This document shows positions 1-6,436 of a DNA stretch of 6,436 nt, one piece after another; position 1 is the stretch's first letter; each line of letters opens with the position of its first letter. The position numbers and the translations under genes were made by a program. The notes below the pieces were generated by a model. It was not told the origin of the DNA. It worked only from the letters and a program-made list of their open reading frames with translations, and ran no database searches. Source of the stretch: Candidatus Thermokryptus sp. (lineage in GTDB: Bacteria; Bacteroidota; Ignavibacteria; Kryptoniales; Kryptoniaceae); NCBI GenBank assembly GCA_028276305.1, contig JAPYWO010000077.1, positions 1-6,436 of the forward strand, in the 5' to 3' direction.

Positions 1-950
1 TTGCAAGCGGGATAAACCTGATTTTTTACGACGCTGGTCATTTGCTCGGTTCAGCGATAACTGTTTTAAACATCGTTCAAAACGGGACGAAAATACGCCT
101 CGCTTTCACTGGCGACCTCGGCAGACCTTATAAACCCATCTTAAGAAATCCACAACTTATAGGAAATGTTGACTTTTTAATAACTGAAAGCACCTACGGC
201 TCAACCCTCCATGAAGAAATTGAATCTGTTGAAAACAAGATAACCGAAATCGTCATAAAAGCAAGCGAAAGGAATGGGAAAATTATAATACCTGCGTTCA
301 GCGTTGATAGAACACAAGTTTTGATATACATCCTCTACAAACTTTTCAGGGAAAATAAAATCCCAAAATTGCCGATCTTCATTGATAGCCCGCTTGCTGT
401 AAGTGCTACTGAAATTTATCGTCTTCATCCGGAATGTTTTGACGAAGAGATGAGAAATCTTTTAATGAGCGGTTACGATCCGTTTGACTTCTCCGCCTTG
501 CATTATATAACTGATGTTGAAGAGTCAAAAAAATTAAATCACTATGATAAGCCCTGCATAATAATTTCCGCCTCCGGTATGTGTGAGACGGGAAGGATAC
601 TTCATCATCTTGCAAACAACATTGAAAACCCAAGGAATATAATTTTGATCGTCGGTTATATGGCAAGCGAAACGCTTGGAAGAAAGCTTAAAGACGGGGC
701 AAAAAGAGTTAAAATTTTAGGTGATGAATATGATGTTAGAGCTGAAGTTATCTCAATTGACGCACTGAGCGCTCACGCCGATAGAGAGGAACTACTCGCA
801 TATATAAGTCACATTGATAGAAGACACTTGAGGGGAATTTTCATCGTCCACGGTGAAGAGGAACAATCTTTCGCACTTGCGGAGGGATTAAAGGCAATTG
901 GATTTGAAAACATCATCGTCCCTGAGAGGGAACAAACCTTTACAATCTAA
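1..950 (+). CDS. beta-CASP metallo-beta-lactamase-fold ribonuclease (YSH1/CPSF-73-like), 5'-truncated by window
   Basis: This is the C-terminal 315 residues of a zinc-dependent RNA nuclease of the beta-CASP family; the reading frame is open from base 3. Numbering from that codon, the visible signatures are motif 3 DAGHLLGSA (His13), motif 4 FTGDLGR (Asp38), motif A ESTYGS (Glu62), the beta-CASP insert with IPAFSVDRTQ, the SGMCETGRILHHL segment typical of bacterial members, motif B SAHADR (His258) and motif C IVHGEEE (His283). The N-terminal HxHxDH zinc motif must lie upstream. Bacterial homologues such as Thermus TTHA0252 are about 430-470 residues, so roughly 130-150 residues are missing. 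A TTG at 42 could be read as a start but is a Leu inside motif 3. All active-site positions in view are intact, so the enzyme is probably functional in cytoplasmic RNA processing or decay. It ends at TAA, convergent with the next gene. The family is certain; exo- versus endonuclease activity cannot be read from sequence. Confidence 0.93.
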   Translation, partial: ASGINLIFYDAGHLLGSAITVLNIVQNGTKIRLAFTGDLGRPYKPILRNPQLIGNVDFLITESTYGSTLHEEIESVENKITEIVIKASERNGKIIIPAFSVDRTQVLIYILYKLFRENKIPKLPIFIDSPLAVSATEIYRLHPECFDEEMRNLLMSGYDPFDFSALHYITDVEESKKLNHYDKPCIIISASGMCETGRILHHLANNIENPRNIILIVGYMASETLGRKLKDGAKRVKILGDEYDVRAEVISIDALSAHADREELLAYISHIDRRHLRGIFIVHGEEEQSFALAEGLKAIGFENIIVPEREQTFTI

Positions 951-1061
951 ATAAATAGCAACTTACTCCTTGAAAGAAAAACTGATTTAACTGAAATTTT
1001 CTTCGTCAATAGAAAAACCATCCCCTGGCCACCCGAACCAATTCGCTTTGGGATAAGTCAT
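951..1061. other. convergent intergenic spacer, no clear terminator
   Basis: This 111-bp gap lies between the stop codons of two converging genes, where a bidirectional terminator would be expected. The only symmetry I find is an AT-only 7-bp match, AAGAAAA (974-980) with TTTTCTT (997-1003), across a 16-nt loop, and a 4-bp CGAA/TTCG stem (1034-1045). Neither is GC-rich and neither is followed by a proper T-tract. I see no coding potential here. Confidence 0.5.
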
Positions 1062-2498
1062 TTAATTCGCGCCCCCTTCAAACAAAAAAACATCTATCCC
1101 GAGAAATTTCTTTCGCAAAGTCATATTCATTGAGCGCTTTAAATTTTCAAACGCGTTTCTCTCAATCTCCCACGGGTGCGATAAAACAAACCAAACCCTC
1201 TTATAATCCTTGATGATGAAAAGAAAATCCCGTAATTGTTTTTCCATTTCTTCACCCGAAACATCTTTAAAGCTGAAGGTCTTTACATCCGTTCTTTTAA
1301 AATAGTAGTAAAAAACATATTTGCTTGCGACCACAAGGTCGTTTCCTTGCGCTTTCTCTTCAACAAACTTTACCGCTTCTCGCCATTGTTCCTTGTTTGT
1401 CTTTGCATAATACCAAGCAAGGTTAACAGCAGAAAGAAAAATGATCAAAAGCAAAACGACATTTTTAAACTTTTTGTTGATGAATTCAAACCCCATTGAA
1501 ACAAGCGCATAAAAAGCGACCGACGACGGGATGGCGTATCTCGTGAAATAAAAAGGGGTTAAAAACTGGGACAGAATAAACGGCAAAATTATCGGCGAAA
1601 GAAACCAAAGCCAAAGCATCAAAATAAAATTCCTCTTTTCTAAGTCAATCTTTTTGAAATTTAAATGCAAAACAAGTATCAAGACGCCGAAAATGAAAAG
1701 CAAAACCGCCGAGGGAAAATATTCAACAATAAAACTTTTCAAAACCACATTTCCCGTTTCATCCCTTGGCATAGGATAGGTAGCCCCGGAAAATTGGATT
1801 AGTGTCTTAGCGATATCAATAAAACTTGGCTTTGGCAACCAAAAACCTTGAGAAGTTATGTTTCTGGCTTGATTAAAGACAACGATCGCTCTCGGAATGT
1901 AAAAAAGCAAAGACAGTGAGAAGAAAAGCGAAAATTTTTTAATTCTATTGATGTAACAAAGCGAAACGAAAACGATGTGGGAAAAAACGACGAAAAAAGA
2001 ATAAATGTGAGTGTAAAGCATCAAAACGATGCTTAATGTGTAAAGGATGAAAAATTTCGTCTCTCCCCTTTTCAACGCTTCAAGCAAGAAAAGATAAGAT
2101 AGCGCTGAAATCATCAAAAAAAGTGAATATGCCCTTGCCTCTTGTGAGTAAAACACAAGAAAAGTTGAAATGCTTGTCAAAAGAGATGATAAAAGCGCGT
2201 TTTCCCCATCAAAACTGGAGAGAAGCTTGAAAACGATGAAAATTGTAGCGGAACCAAAAATGAGGGATGGAAAACGAACCGAGAACTCAGAGTCGCCGAA
2301 AATTTTAATCCAAAGGTGAAGGATGAGGTAATAAAGGGGTGGGTTTGCGTCTGACTCAAGCTTTACGATTTCCAAAGTTTTCATCTTCGCAATTCTCAAC
2401 GATGTCCCCTCGTCAAGCCATAAACTTTCATCATCAAGCAGAAAGACCCTCAGGAAAATCCCAAGCGTAAATATGAGGATGAAAATTTTTGCCCTCAC
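1062..2498 (-). CDS. polytopic membrane glycosyltransferase, GT-C fold, family 39 / ArnT- or RgtABCD-like
   Basis: This 478-residue integral membrane protein resembles GT-C transferases that move a sugar from a polyprenyl-phosphate donor to a lipid or protein outside the membrane. Seen directly: a first membrane helix (about 4-21), then a loop with an acidic LWLDEGTS motif (Asp29-Glu30, the usual catalytic/metal site of this fold), a NPPLYY motif (52-57), a SQEARAYSL motif (118-126), and about ten further hydrophobic segments to residue 361. RYAIPSS (320-326) precedes the last ones. A soluble C-terminal domain begins at about residue 370 (QWREAVKFVEE), as in ArnT-like proteins. The start is GTG, and its last three bases (with the following A) form the TGA of the upstream gene (GTGA, 4-bp overlap). 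With no good Shine-Dalgarno, translation is probably coupled. It is last in the operon. The sugar donor and acceptor are unknown; mannosyl or aminoarabinosyl transfer should not be assumed. Confidence 0.87.
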   Translation of the reverse strand: MRAKIFILIFTLGIFLRVFLLDDESLWLDEGTSLRIAKMKTLEIVKLESDANPPLYYLILHLWIKIFGDSEFSVRFPSLIFGSATIFIVFKLLSSFDGENALLSSLLTSISTFLVFYSQEARAYSLFLMISALSYLFLLEALKRGETKFFILYTLSIVLMLYTHIYSFFVVFSHIVFVSLCYINRIKKFSLFFSLSLLFYIPRAIVVFNQARNITSQGFWLPKPSFIDIAKTLIQFSGATYPMPRDETGNVVLKSFIVEYFPSAVLLFIFGVLILVLHLNFKKIDLEKRNFILMLWLWFLSPIILPFILSQFLTPFYFTRYAIPSSVAFYALVSMGFEFINKKFKNVVLLLIIFLSAVNLAWYYAKTNKEQWREAVKFVEEKAQGNDLVVASKYVFYYYFKRTDVKTFSFKDVSGEEMEKQLRDFLFIIKDYKRVWFVLSHPWEIERNAFENLKRSMNMTLRKKFLGIDVFLFEGGAN

Positions 2499-3784
2499 GA
2501 TTTAGCGAGATTTTTAACTTCGGTCAAAATCCTTGCGACATCCATTTCACTATTGTAAAGGTGGAACGAAACTCTGACAGCCATCAAATTTCCCTCCGTC
2601 ACGGGTCGCACTCTGATTCTTTTTTCACCGAGATGTGCAACGATTTTATCGTAGTTTAAATTTTTCATCTTGAAAGTTATCATCGCAGTTCTAAAGCTTT
2701 CATCGGCTGGGGATAAAACTTCAACTTCTGGAATTTTAATTAGCTCTTGGTAAAATGACTCCGCAAGCCCTCTGTTATGTTCCCAAATTCTTTCAATTCC
2801 GATTGCGTTGATGAAATCAAGCGCTGTCTCAAGCCCGAAAAACAATGCCGGGTTTTGCGTCCCGTATTCAAACCTTTGTGCAGACGGCTGAAACTTGAGC
2901 TCATTTTTTTCAATGCTATAACCAGCGTCTGAATAACCACCAACCGTCAATGGTCTTACTACATCAAGAAGTTCTTTTTTAACATAAAGAATTCCCGTTC
3001 TTTTGGGACCAAGAAGCCACTTGTGACCGCTTGTAGTGTAGAAATCGCAGTTATATTCCCTTAAATTTACAGGCATCATCCCCGGAGCTTGTGCCCCATC
3101 AAGGAAAACCCATATCCCCTTTTCTTTTGCAAGCTTACATATCTCTTTCTCTGGAAGTCGCTGACCCGTTGTACAGGTGACATGACTTACGAAAATCAAC
3201 CTCGTTTTTTTAGTTATCAACTTCTCAATCCTTTCAAGATTTCCACGCCAGTTTTTTGTATCTGGCTCAAATGTCTTGAGAACGATACCATCCCTTTTAG
3301 CCCTGTTTAAAAGTGGCAAATTCCCGGCGACATGCTCGTGCGTGGTCAAAATGACTTCATCACCGCTTTTAAGTGGCAAACCATTGACGACGATGTTAAT
3401 TCCTTCCGTCGCACAGCCAACGAACGCGATTTCTTCTTTATCGCAGTTCAAAAAATTCGCAAACTTCTCCTTTATCCTCCACCACTTTTCAATGTCGTGA
3501 TTGGGCGTTGGATACCTATCAAGATTATCCATTTCCTCTTTAACCCTCTGGCTTACAACATAAGGCGAAGAACCAAGTCCCCCAGTGTTAAGGTAAATGT
3601 AATCCTTTGGAATCGGAAACTGCTCCCTGATCAGTCGCCAAAACCTCTCGTCCGACGGTTCAATATCTTTTAAATCGCGCTTAAAGTCATCAAAACCCTT
3701 ATTGGATTTAAATTTTAAATTAGGTGCGAAGAAACCGGCTGTCGCCAAAAAAGTAATTGATTTTAAAAATTCTTTTCGCTTCAT
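2495..3784 (-). CDS. class V aminotransferase-fold PLP enzyme, isopenicillin-N-epimerase-like, with signal-like N-terminus
   Basis: This 429-residue PLP-dependent enzyme has fold type I. Numbering from ATG 3784: NTGGLGSSP (66-74) opens the fold; EH (His151) fits the ring-stacking His; FLDGAQAPG carries Asp229, which would pair with the PLP nitrogen; SGHKWLLGP carries the Schiff-base Lys255; and VRVSFHLYN has Arg404 at the usual substrate-carboxylate site. The last cysteine is Cys246, so the C-terminal catalytic Cys of IscS/SufS is absent and cysteine desulfurase activity is unlikely. The first 22 residues, MKRKEFLK followed by a short hydrophobic stretch, look like a Tat signal in which the second Arg has become Lys. 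Related class V proteins often carry a Tat leader. ATG 3784 is chosen because GGAG sits 6 nt upstream; the longer TTG frame at 3796 would place that ribosome binding site inside the gene. It lies 21 bp after the FAH gene. The substrate is unknown: epimerase, lyase and transaminase are all possible. Confidence 0.88.
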   Translation of the reverse strand: MKRKEFLKSITFLATAGFFAPNLKFKSNKGFDDFKRDLKDIEPSDERFWRLIREQFPIPKDYIYLNTGGLGSSPYVVSQRVKEEMDNLDRYPTPNHDIEKWWRIKEKFANFLNCDKEEIAFVGCATEGINIVVNGLPLKSGDEVILTTHEHVAGNLPLLNRAKRDGIVLKTFEPDTKNWRGNLERIEKLITKKTRLIFVSHVTCTTGQRLPEKEICKLAKEKGIWVFLDGAQAPGMMPVNLREYNCDFYTTSGHKWLLGPKRTGILYVKKELLDVVRPLTVGGYSDAGYSIEKNELKFQPSAQRFEYGTQNPALFFGLETALDFINAIGIERIWEHNRGLAESFYQELIKIPEVEVLSPADESFRTAMITFKMKNLNYDKIVAHLGEKRIRVRPVTEGNLMAVRVSFHLYNSEMDVARILTEVKNLAKS

Positions 3785-3790
3785 CTTTTT

Positions 3791-3794
3791 CTCC
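3791..3794 (-). promoter_or_regulatory. Shine-Dalgarno GGAG for the aminotransferase gene
   Basis: On the minus strand GGAG is followed by AAAAAG and then ATG at 3784, a 6-nt spacing. It decides the start: the alternative TTG at 3796 overlaps this site and has no ribosome binding site of its own. It is the only strong Shine-Dalgarno I see in the window. Confidence 0.75.
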
Positions 3795-3805
3795 AAGTTG
3801 ATTTT

Positions 3806-4720
3806 TTATTCAACTTCAAGCTCAACATAATTTACCAACTCGCCTATGTTTTGAATCCAAGCGGTAATTCTATCCCCTGGCTTTATCGGACCAACTCCCT
3901 CTGGCGTTCCAGTTGAGATGACATCACCGGGGTAAAGCGTCATATATTTGCTTACTGACTCAATTATCGCTGGGATATCAAAAATCATATTCCTCGTGTT
4001 TGAATTTTGACGAAGTTCATCATTAACCCAAAGTTTGAGATCAAGTTCCACTGGTGTTTGAATTTCATCAGCGGTCACAATCCAAGGTCCCATAGGCGCA
4101 AAATAATCAAAACTTTTTGACCTGAACCACGGATACTTCAAGTCCATATCTTTCCTTTGAAGTTCCCTTGCGGTGACATCAATTACTATTGTATATCCAG
4201 CTACATAGTTCCAGGCATTTTCACGCTTGATTTTCTTTCCCCTTTTCCCTATGATAACTGCAAGTTCAACTTCGTGGTCAATTCTGCCTACATCATCGGG
4301 GATATAAATTGTTTCAAGATGCCCCACAACGGATGTGCTACTTTTCGCAAAAATTATCGGCTCGCCTTCAGGTGCCGGTGAACCAAATTCACGAGCATGT
4401 AATTCGTAATTTCTACCCAAACAGATAAACTTCGGCGGAAATTCAACCGGAGCGTTATATCTAAAAGTTTCCTTGACGAAAAGATACTCCATTAAATTAT
4501 GCTTCTCAACAAAATCAACGACACGCTTGAAAAGGTCAATGTTGAAAAGTTGCTCCCTGAAAAGTTCGGTAACGGTTTTTATCTTCGGGAAATCATCAAT
4601 TTTATTTTTCAGCTTCTGGTATAAAGGAAGGGCGTCGGTCAAATTTAAAATCCTATCGCTTTCATCGTAAATTAACCCGATGAAATTCTCCCTTTCCGTC
4701 CGCAAAGATAAAACTTTCAT
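3806..4720 (-). CDS. fumarylacetoacetate hydrolase (FAH) family protein
   Basis: This 304-residue FAH-fold enzyme belongs to the group that hydrolyses, decarboxylates or isomerises acylpyruvate-type compounds using a divalent metal. The variable N-terminal domain (1-95) is followed by the FAH core. GRNYELHAREFG (102-113) holds His108 and Glu111, matching the catalytic His-Glu pair of FAHD1-like members. DHEVELAVIIG supplies Glu150 and Glu152, and VIDVTARELQR supplies Asp181, the three metal ligands. The core continues with KSFDYFAPMGPW (202-213) and GDVISTGTPEGVG (265-277). The length is typical of the bacterial two-domain form. The start is ATG 4720: the frame extends to TTG 4768, but that codon lies inside the predicted promoter, and MKVLSLRTE matches usual family N-termini. 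The Shine-Dalgarno is weak. It is the first gene of the three-gene minus-strand operon. Candidate activities include acylpyruvase, oxaloacetate decarboxylase or 5-carboxymethyl-2-hydroxymuconate isomerase; no aromatic-degradation genes are in view to choose between them. Confidence 0.93.
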   Translation of the reverse strand: MKVLSLRTERENFIGLIYDESDRILNLTDALPLYQKLKNKIDDFPKIKTVTELFREQLFNIDLFKRVVDFVEKHNLMEYLFVKETFRYNAPVEFPPKFICLGRNYELHAREFGSPAPEGEPIIFAKSSTSVVGHLETIYIPDDVGRIDHEVELAVIIGKRGKKIKRENAWNYVAGYTIVIDVTARELQRKDMDLKYPWFRSKSFDYFAPMGPWIVTADEIQTPVELDLKLWVNDELRQNSNTRNMIFDIPAIIESVSKYMTLYPGDVISTGTPEGVGPIKPGDRITAWIQNIGELVNYVELEVE

Positions 4721-4758
4721 TTGGTTTGCGCTCGTCTTTGTTTTTAAAAATCTCAATA

Positions 4759-4787
4759 ATTTTAACAAACTTTTTGAACTTTATCAA
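4759..4787 (-). promoter_or_regulatory. sigma-70-type promoter of the FAH-aminotransferase-glycosyltransferase operon
   Basis: On the minus strand TTGATA (4787-4782, 5 of 6 to consensus) is followed by a 17-nt spacer and TAAAAT (4764-4759, 5 of 6). A TGT just upstream of the -10 gives an extended -10 element. Transcription should begin near 4752, giving a leader of about 32 nt before ATG 4720. This excludes the TTG at 4768 as a start for transcripts from here. Confidence 0.7.
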
Positions 4788-4801
4788 GCGAGGCAACTCG
4801 C
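4788..4801. repeat. short inverted repeat between the divergent -35 boxes, candidate operator
   Basis: GCGAG-GCAA-CTCGC is a perfect 5-bp inverted repeat around 4 central bases. It begins directly after the -35 box of the minus promoter and ends 10 bp before the -35 box of the plus promoter. It is a GC-rich island in an otherwise AT-rich control region. Its position suits a dimeric regulator acting on both promoters. The arms are short, so chance is not excluded, and no regulator gene is in the window. Confidence 0.4.
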
Positions 4802-4811
4802 CATTTAAAAT

Positions 4812-4840
4812 TTGACAATCTTGCTTCATTTTTTTATTTT
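4812..4840 (+). promoter_or_regulatory. sigma-70-type promoter of the Cache-domain sensor gene
   Basis: TTGACA (4812-4817, perfect -35) is followed by a 17-nt spacer and TATTTT (4835-4840, 4 of 6 to the -10 consensus). The expected start point near 4847 leaves a leader of only about 19 nt before ATG 4866. There is no extended -10. The T-rich spacer and the weaker -10 lower confidence compared with the promoter on the opposite strand. Confidence 0.6.
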
Positions 4841-4865
4841 TTCAAAAACCGAAGTCCGCAAAGAA

Positions 4866-6436
4866 ATGTTTTTCGGAGTCAAGTTGACGAGCCAGATTTT
4901 AAATTTCGTTTATTCATTTTTCCCGATAGCAACTTTGGTTTATCTTGCTTACAAAATTTGGGAAAAGAAGCGAATACCTGCAGGGTTTCCACAACTTTTC
5001 TTTGCCCTTCTACTTACATTTATCGCCCCTTTCCAAACATTCCTGCTTGTCCTTTTCTTTGAATATCTCTATGACTATGAAGCAAGCATAGCGACGATCG
5101 TCTTTTGGAGTGGACTGGTCTTCGCACTCTGGGGAACGAAAAAAATAGCCGAGAACATCTCCACAGACCTTGAAAAAGAGATAAAAAGGGTTATAAAGTT
5201 TGTCGTCTTCATTTCCGTCGTTTTAGCCATCGTTTATTATGTTCCAATTTATTTTAAACTGCAAAGGACATTCATCTGGAAAATTGGGGCGCTTTTTTAC
5301 ATCTTCAGCAATACAGCGCTCTGGGGTCTTTTCACCTCAATTTCATACATAGCCAACTTGGTTGAAAAACTGAGAAATAAATCAAAAATTTTAAGGGTTT
5401 CAAGTTTTTATCTTTTGATTGAGCCGTTGATTTACTTGACGCTGGTTTCATTTGAGGTTTTACCGTCCTGGCTTTTCAACGCACGACTTGTGATGTCTTT
5501 TATAAGTGTTTTACTTGCAATTTTCATCGCATCTTTTACGCTGAACCTTTCAACAAAGCACATCCCAAAAATTATCTCAGGCGTAGAAACATTTTACACG
5601 GGCGAAATAAAACTCAAATCTCTTCGTAAACTTAGATCACTTGCCTTAATCTCAATCCCATTTATCGCTGTGCTACTAACATTACAGACGATCCTGATCA
5701 AAAACTACATAAAATATGAAGTTGAACGATACGCACTTGAAAAGTCAAAACTTTTGAAAACATTAGCAAATTCAATTGAATTCTCAATTGAAAACAACTT
5801 CAAAATCCTCCAAGAGCTCTCTGACGATAAAGATGTTATAGAAATCAACATCCCTTCGCTTCAATCAAAATTTGCGAGGGCTTTTCAGCGTTTCCCGAGC
5901 TACATCGGAAATGTCAGCAGAGTTGATGAAAAAGGAATTTTAAGATACACATTCCCACCCGATCCGAAAGCGATCGGAAGAGACATAAGCTATCAAGCGC
6001 ACATAAAAAAATTTTTAATTGAAAGGAAACCATTTGCAAGCCAGGTCTTTAGAGCAGTTCAAGGTTATGATGCGATTGCGCTTGGATATCCCGTTTTTGA
6101 TTCTAAAGGCAACTTTAAGGGCAATGTTTCTTGTCTCATTGATGTTAAAAAGATGCTTGAACATTTCGCAAACCTTGCTGGTGAAGGTCTTGATCAGTTT
6201 TATGTTTTGAGTTTAAATAACGAAACGACTCTTTTCTCAAACGATTTAAATTCAATTGGACAAAACTTTTTTGAAGTGGCAAATAAATTCGTCAGAGCTG
6301 ATGTTAAAGATGAATTGCTCTCAAGTTTCAGAAGTGAGACCTCGGGCGGGAGAGCAATTGAAGGGAGACATAAATGGCTCAGGAAAATCAACTTCGCTTT
6401 TTCATTTGCAAAGGTTGAACTTCTTGAGAACGACAC
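4866..6436 (+). CDS. multi-pass membrane sensor with extracytoplasmic Cache-type domain, 3'-truncated by window
   Basis: The frame from ATG 4866 has no stop for 523 codons and leaves the window. Residues 1-276 hold about eight hydrophobic segments (roughly 12-30, 43-62, 74-90, 107-129, 136-158, 178-198, 206-224, 255-276). A helical linker (277-335) follows, then a Cache/PAS-like fold: YIGNVSRVDEKGILRYTF (346-363), IGRDISYQAH (370-379), ASQVF (391-395), IALGYPVFDSKGNFKGNV (404-421). From 440 to 520 a second, membrane-proximal Cache subdomain is suggested (VLSLNNETTLFSND). Such dCache modules bind small ligands outside the membrane and are usually followed by another helix, HAMP and a histidine kinase, diguanylate cyclase or methyl-accepting domain. 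None of these is visible, so the output is unknown. An in-frame stop at 4806 and the promoter at 4812-4840 support this start; no strong Shine-Dalgarno is present. The gene is transcribed divergently from the FAH operon. Confidence 0.85.
   Translation, partial: MFFGVKLTSQILNFVYSFFPIATLVYLAYKIWEKKRIPAGFPQLFFALLLTFIAPFQTFLLVLFFEYLYDYEASIATIVFWSGLVFALWGTKKIAENISTDLEKEIKRVIKFVVFISVVLAIVYYVPIYFKLQRTFIWKIGALFYIFSNTALWGLFTSISYIANLVEKLRNKSKILRVSSFYLLIEPLIYLTLVSFEVLPSWLFNARLVMSFISVLLAIFIASFTLNLSTKHIPKIISGVETFYTGEIKLKSLRKLRSLALISIPFIAVLLTLQTILIKNYIKYEVERYALEKSKLLKTLANSIEFSIENNFKILQELSDDKDVIEINIPSLQSKFARAFQRFPSYIGNVSRVDEKGILRYTFPPDPKAIGRDISYQAHIKKFLIERKPFASQVFRAVQGYDAIALGYPVFDSKGNFKGNVSCLIDVKKMLEHFANLAGEGLDQFYVLSLNNETTLFSNDLNSIGQNFFEVANKFVRADVKDELLSSFRSETSGGRAIEGRHKWLRKINFAFSFAKVELLEND

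Noticed and set aside
42..44. TTG as the start codon of the first gene
   Set aside because: It encodes a Leu inside the conserved DAGHLLGSA motif and the frame is open to the window edge, so the gene begins upstream of the window.
974..1003. Bidirectional terminator between the converging genes
   Set aside because: The 7-bp stem is made almost only of A-T pairs, has a 16-nt loop and is not followed by a proper T-tract; too weak to call.
3089..3673. Plus-strand open frames opposite the aminotransferase gene
   Set aside because: They are antisense to a well-conserved PLP enzyme, lack ribosome binding sites and resemble no protein family.
2495..3784. Cysteine desulfurase (IscS/SufS) identity
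   Set aside because: The fold and PLP Lys fit, but there is no Cys after residue 246, so the C-terminal catalytic Cys loop is missing.
4793..4802. GNRA-like GCAA hairpin as an RNA terminator or attenuator
   Set aside because: It lies upstream of both predicted transcription starts, so it would not be transcribed from these promoters; a DNA operator is the better reading.
6019..6436. Short open frames on both strands near the right end (6019-6210 plus, 6436-6200 minus)
   Set aside because: Both lie inside the long sensor frame, which shows clear Cache-domain sequence in its own frame; the short ones show no recognisable protein features.
1..6436. CRISPR arrays, tRNA or rRNA genes, insertion sequences, prophage or defence genes
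   Set aside because: Reading both strands showed no regularly spaced repeats, no cloverleaf-like sequence, and no transposase, integrase or defence-family motifs.

Overview
The window reads as ordinary bacterial chromosome. It is AT-rich, tightly packed and free of mobile elements, RNA genes and CRISPR arrays. The proteins are rich in Lys, Glu and Ile, codons are AT-biased, and Shine-Dalgarno signals are mostly weak. The promoters I can see match the sigma-70 consensus rather than the Bacteroidota type. Together this suggests a moderately AT-rich, possibly thermophilic bacterium. A deep-branching FCB-type lineage (Kryptonia or Ignavibacteria-like) would fit, but that is an impression and not a sequence-proven assignment.

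Layout: (1) 1-950, plus strand, is the 3' two thirds of a beta-CASP metallo-beta-lactamase ribonuclease of the YSH1/CPSF-73-like type; its start lies upstream of the window. (2) A 111-bp convergent gap. (3) 4720-1062, minus strand, is a compact three-gene operon in the order fumarylacetoacetate hydrolase (FAH) family enzyme, class V PLP-dependent aminotransferase-fold enzyme, and GT-C/family 39-like membrane glycosyltransferase. The gaps are 21 bp and then a 4-bp stop/start overlap. (4) 4721-4865 is a divergent control region with one good promoter on each strand and a short perfect inverted repeat between the two -35 boxes. (5) 4866-6436, plus strand, is a long open frame that runs off the window end. 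It encodes about eight membrane segments followed by an extracytoplasmic Cache-type ligand-sensing domain; the output domain is outside the window.

Two starts were moved from the longest possible frame. The FAH gene is placed at ATG 4720, because the upstream TTG at 4768 lies inside its own promoter. The aminotransferase is placed at ATG 3784, because the TTG at 3796 overlaps the GGAG ribosome binding site. The FAH and aminotransferase genes look metabolic, and the glycosyltransferase is envelope-related. No single pathway joining the three is evident from sequence. The sensor gene is divergent from the operon and shares its control region, so co-regulation, or regulation by the sensor's signalling pathway, is possible but unproven. 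The most noteworthy parts are the polytopic-membrane-plus-Cache receptor and the symmetric divergent promoter; nothing here is clearly a new defence or mobile system.
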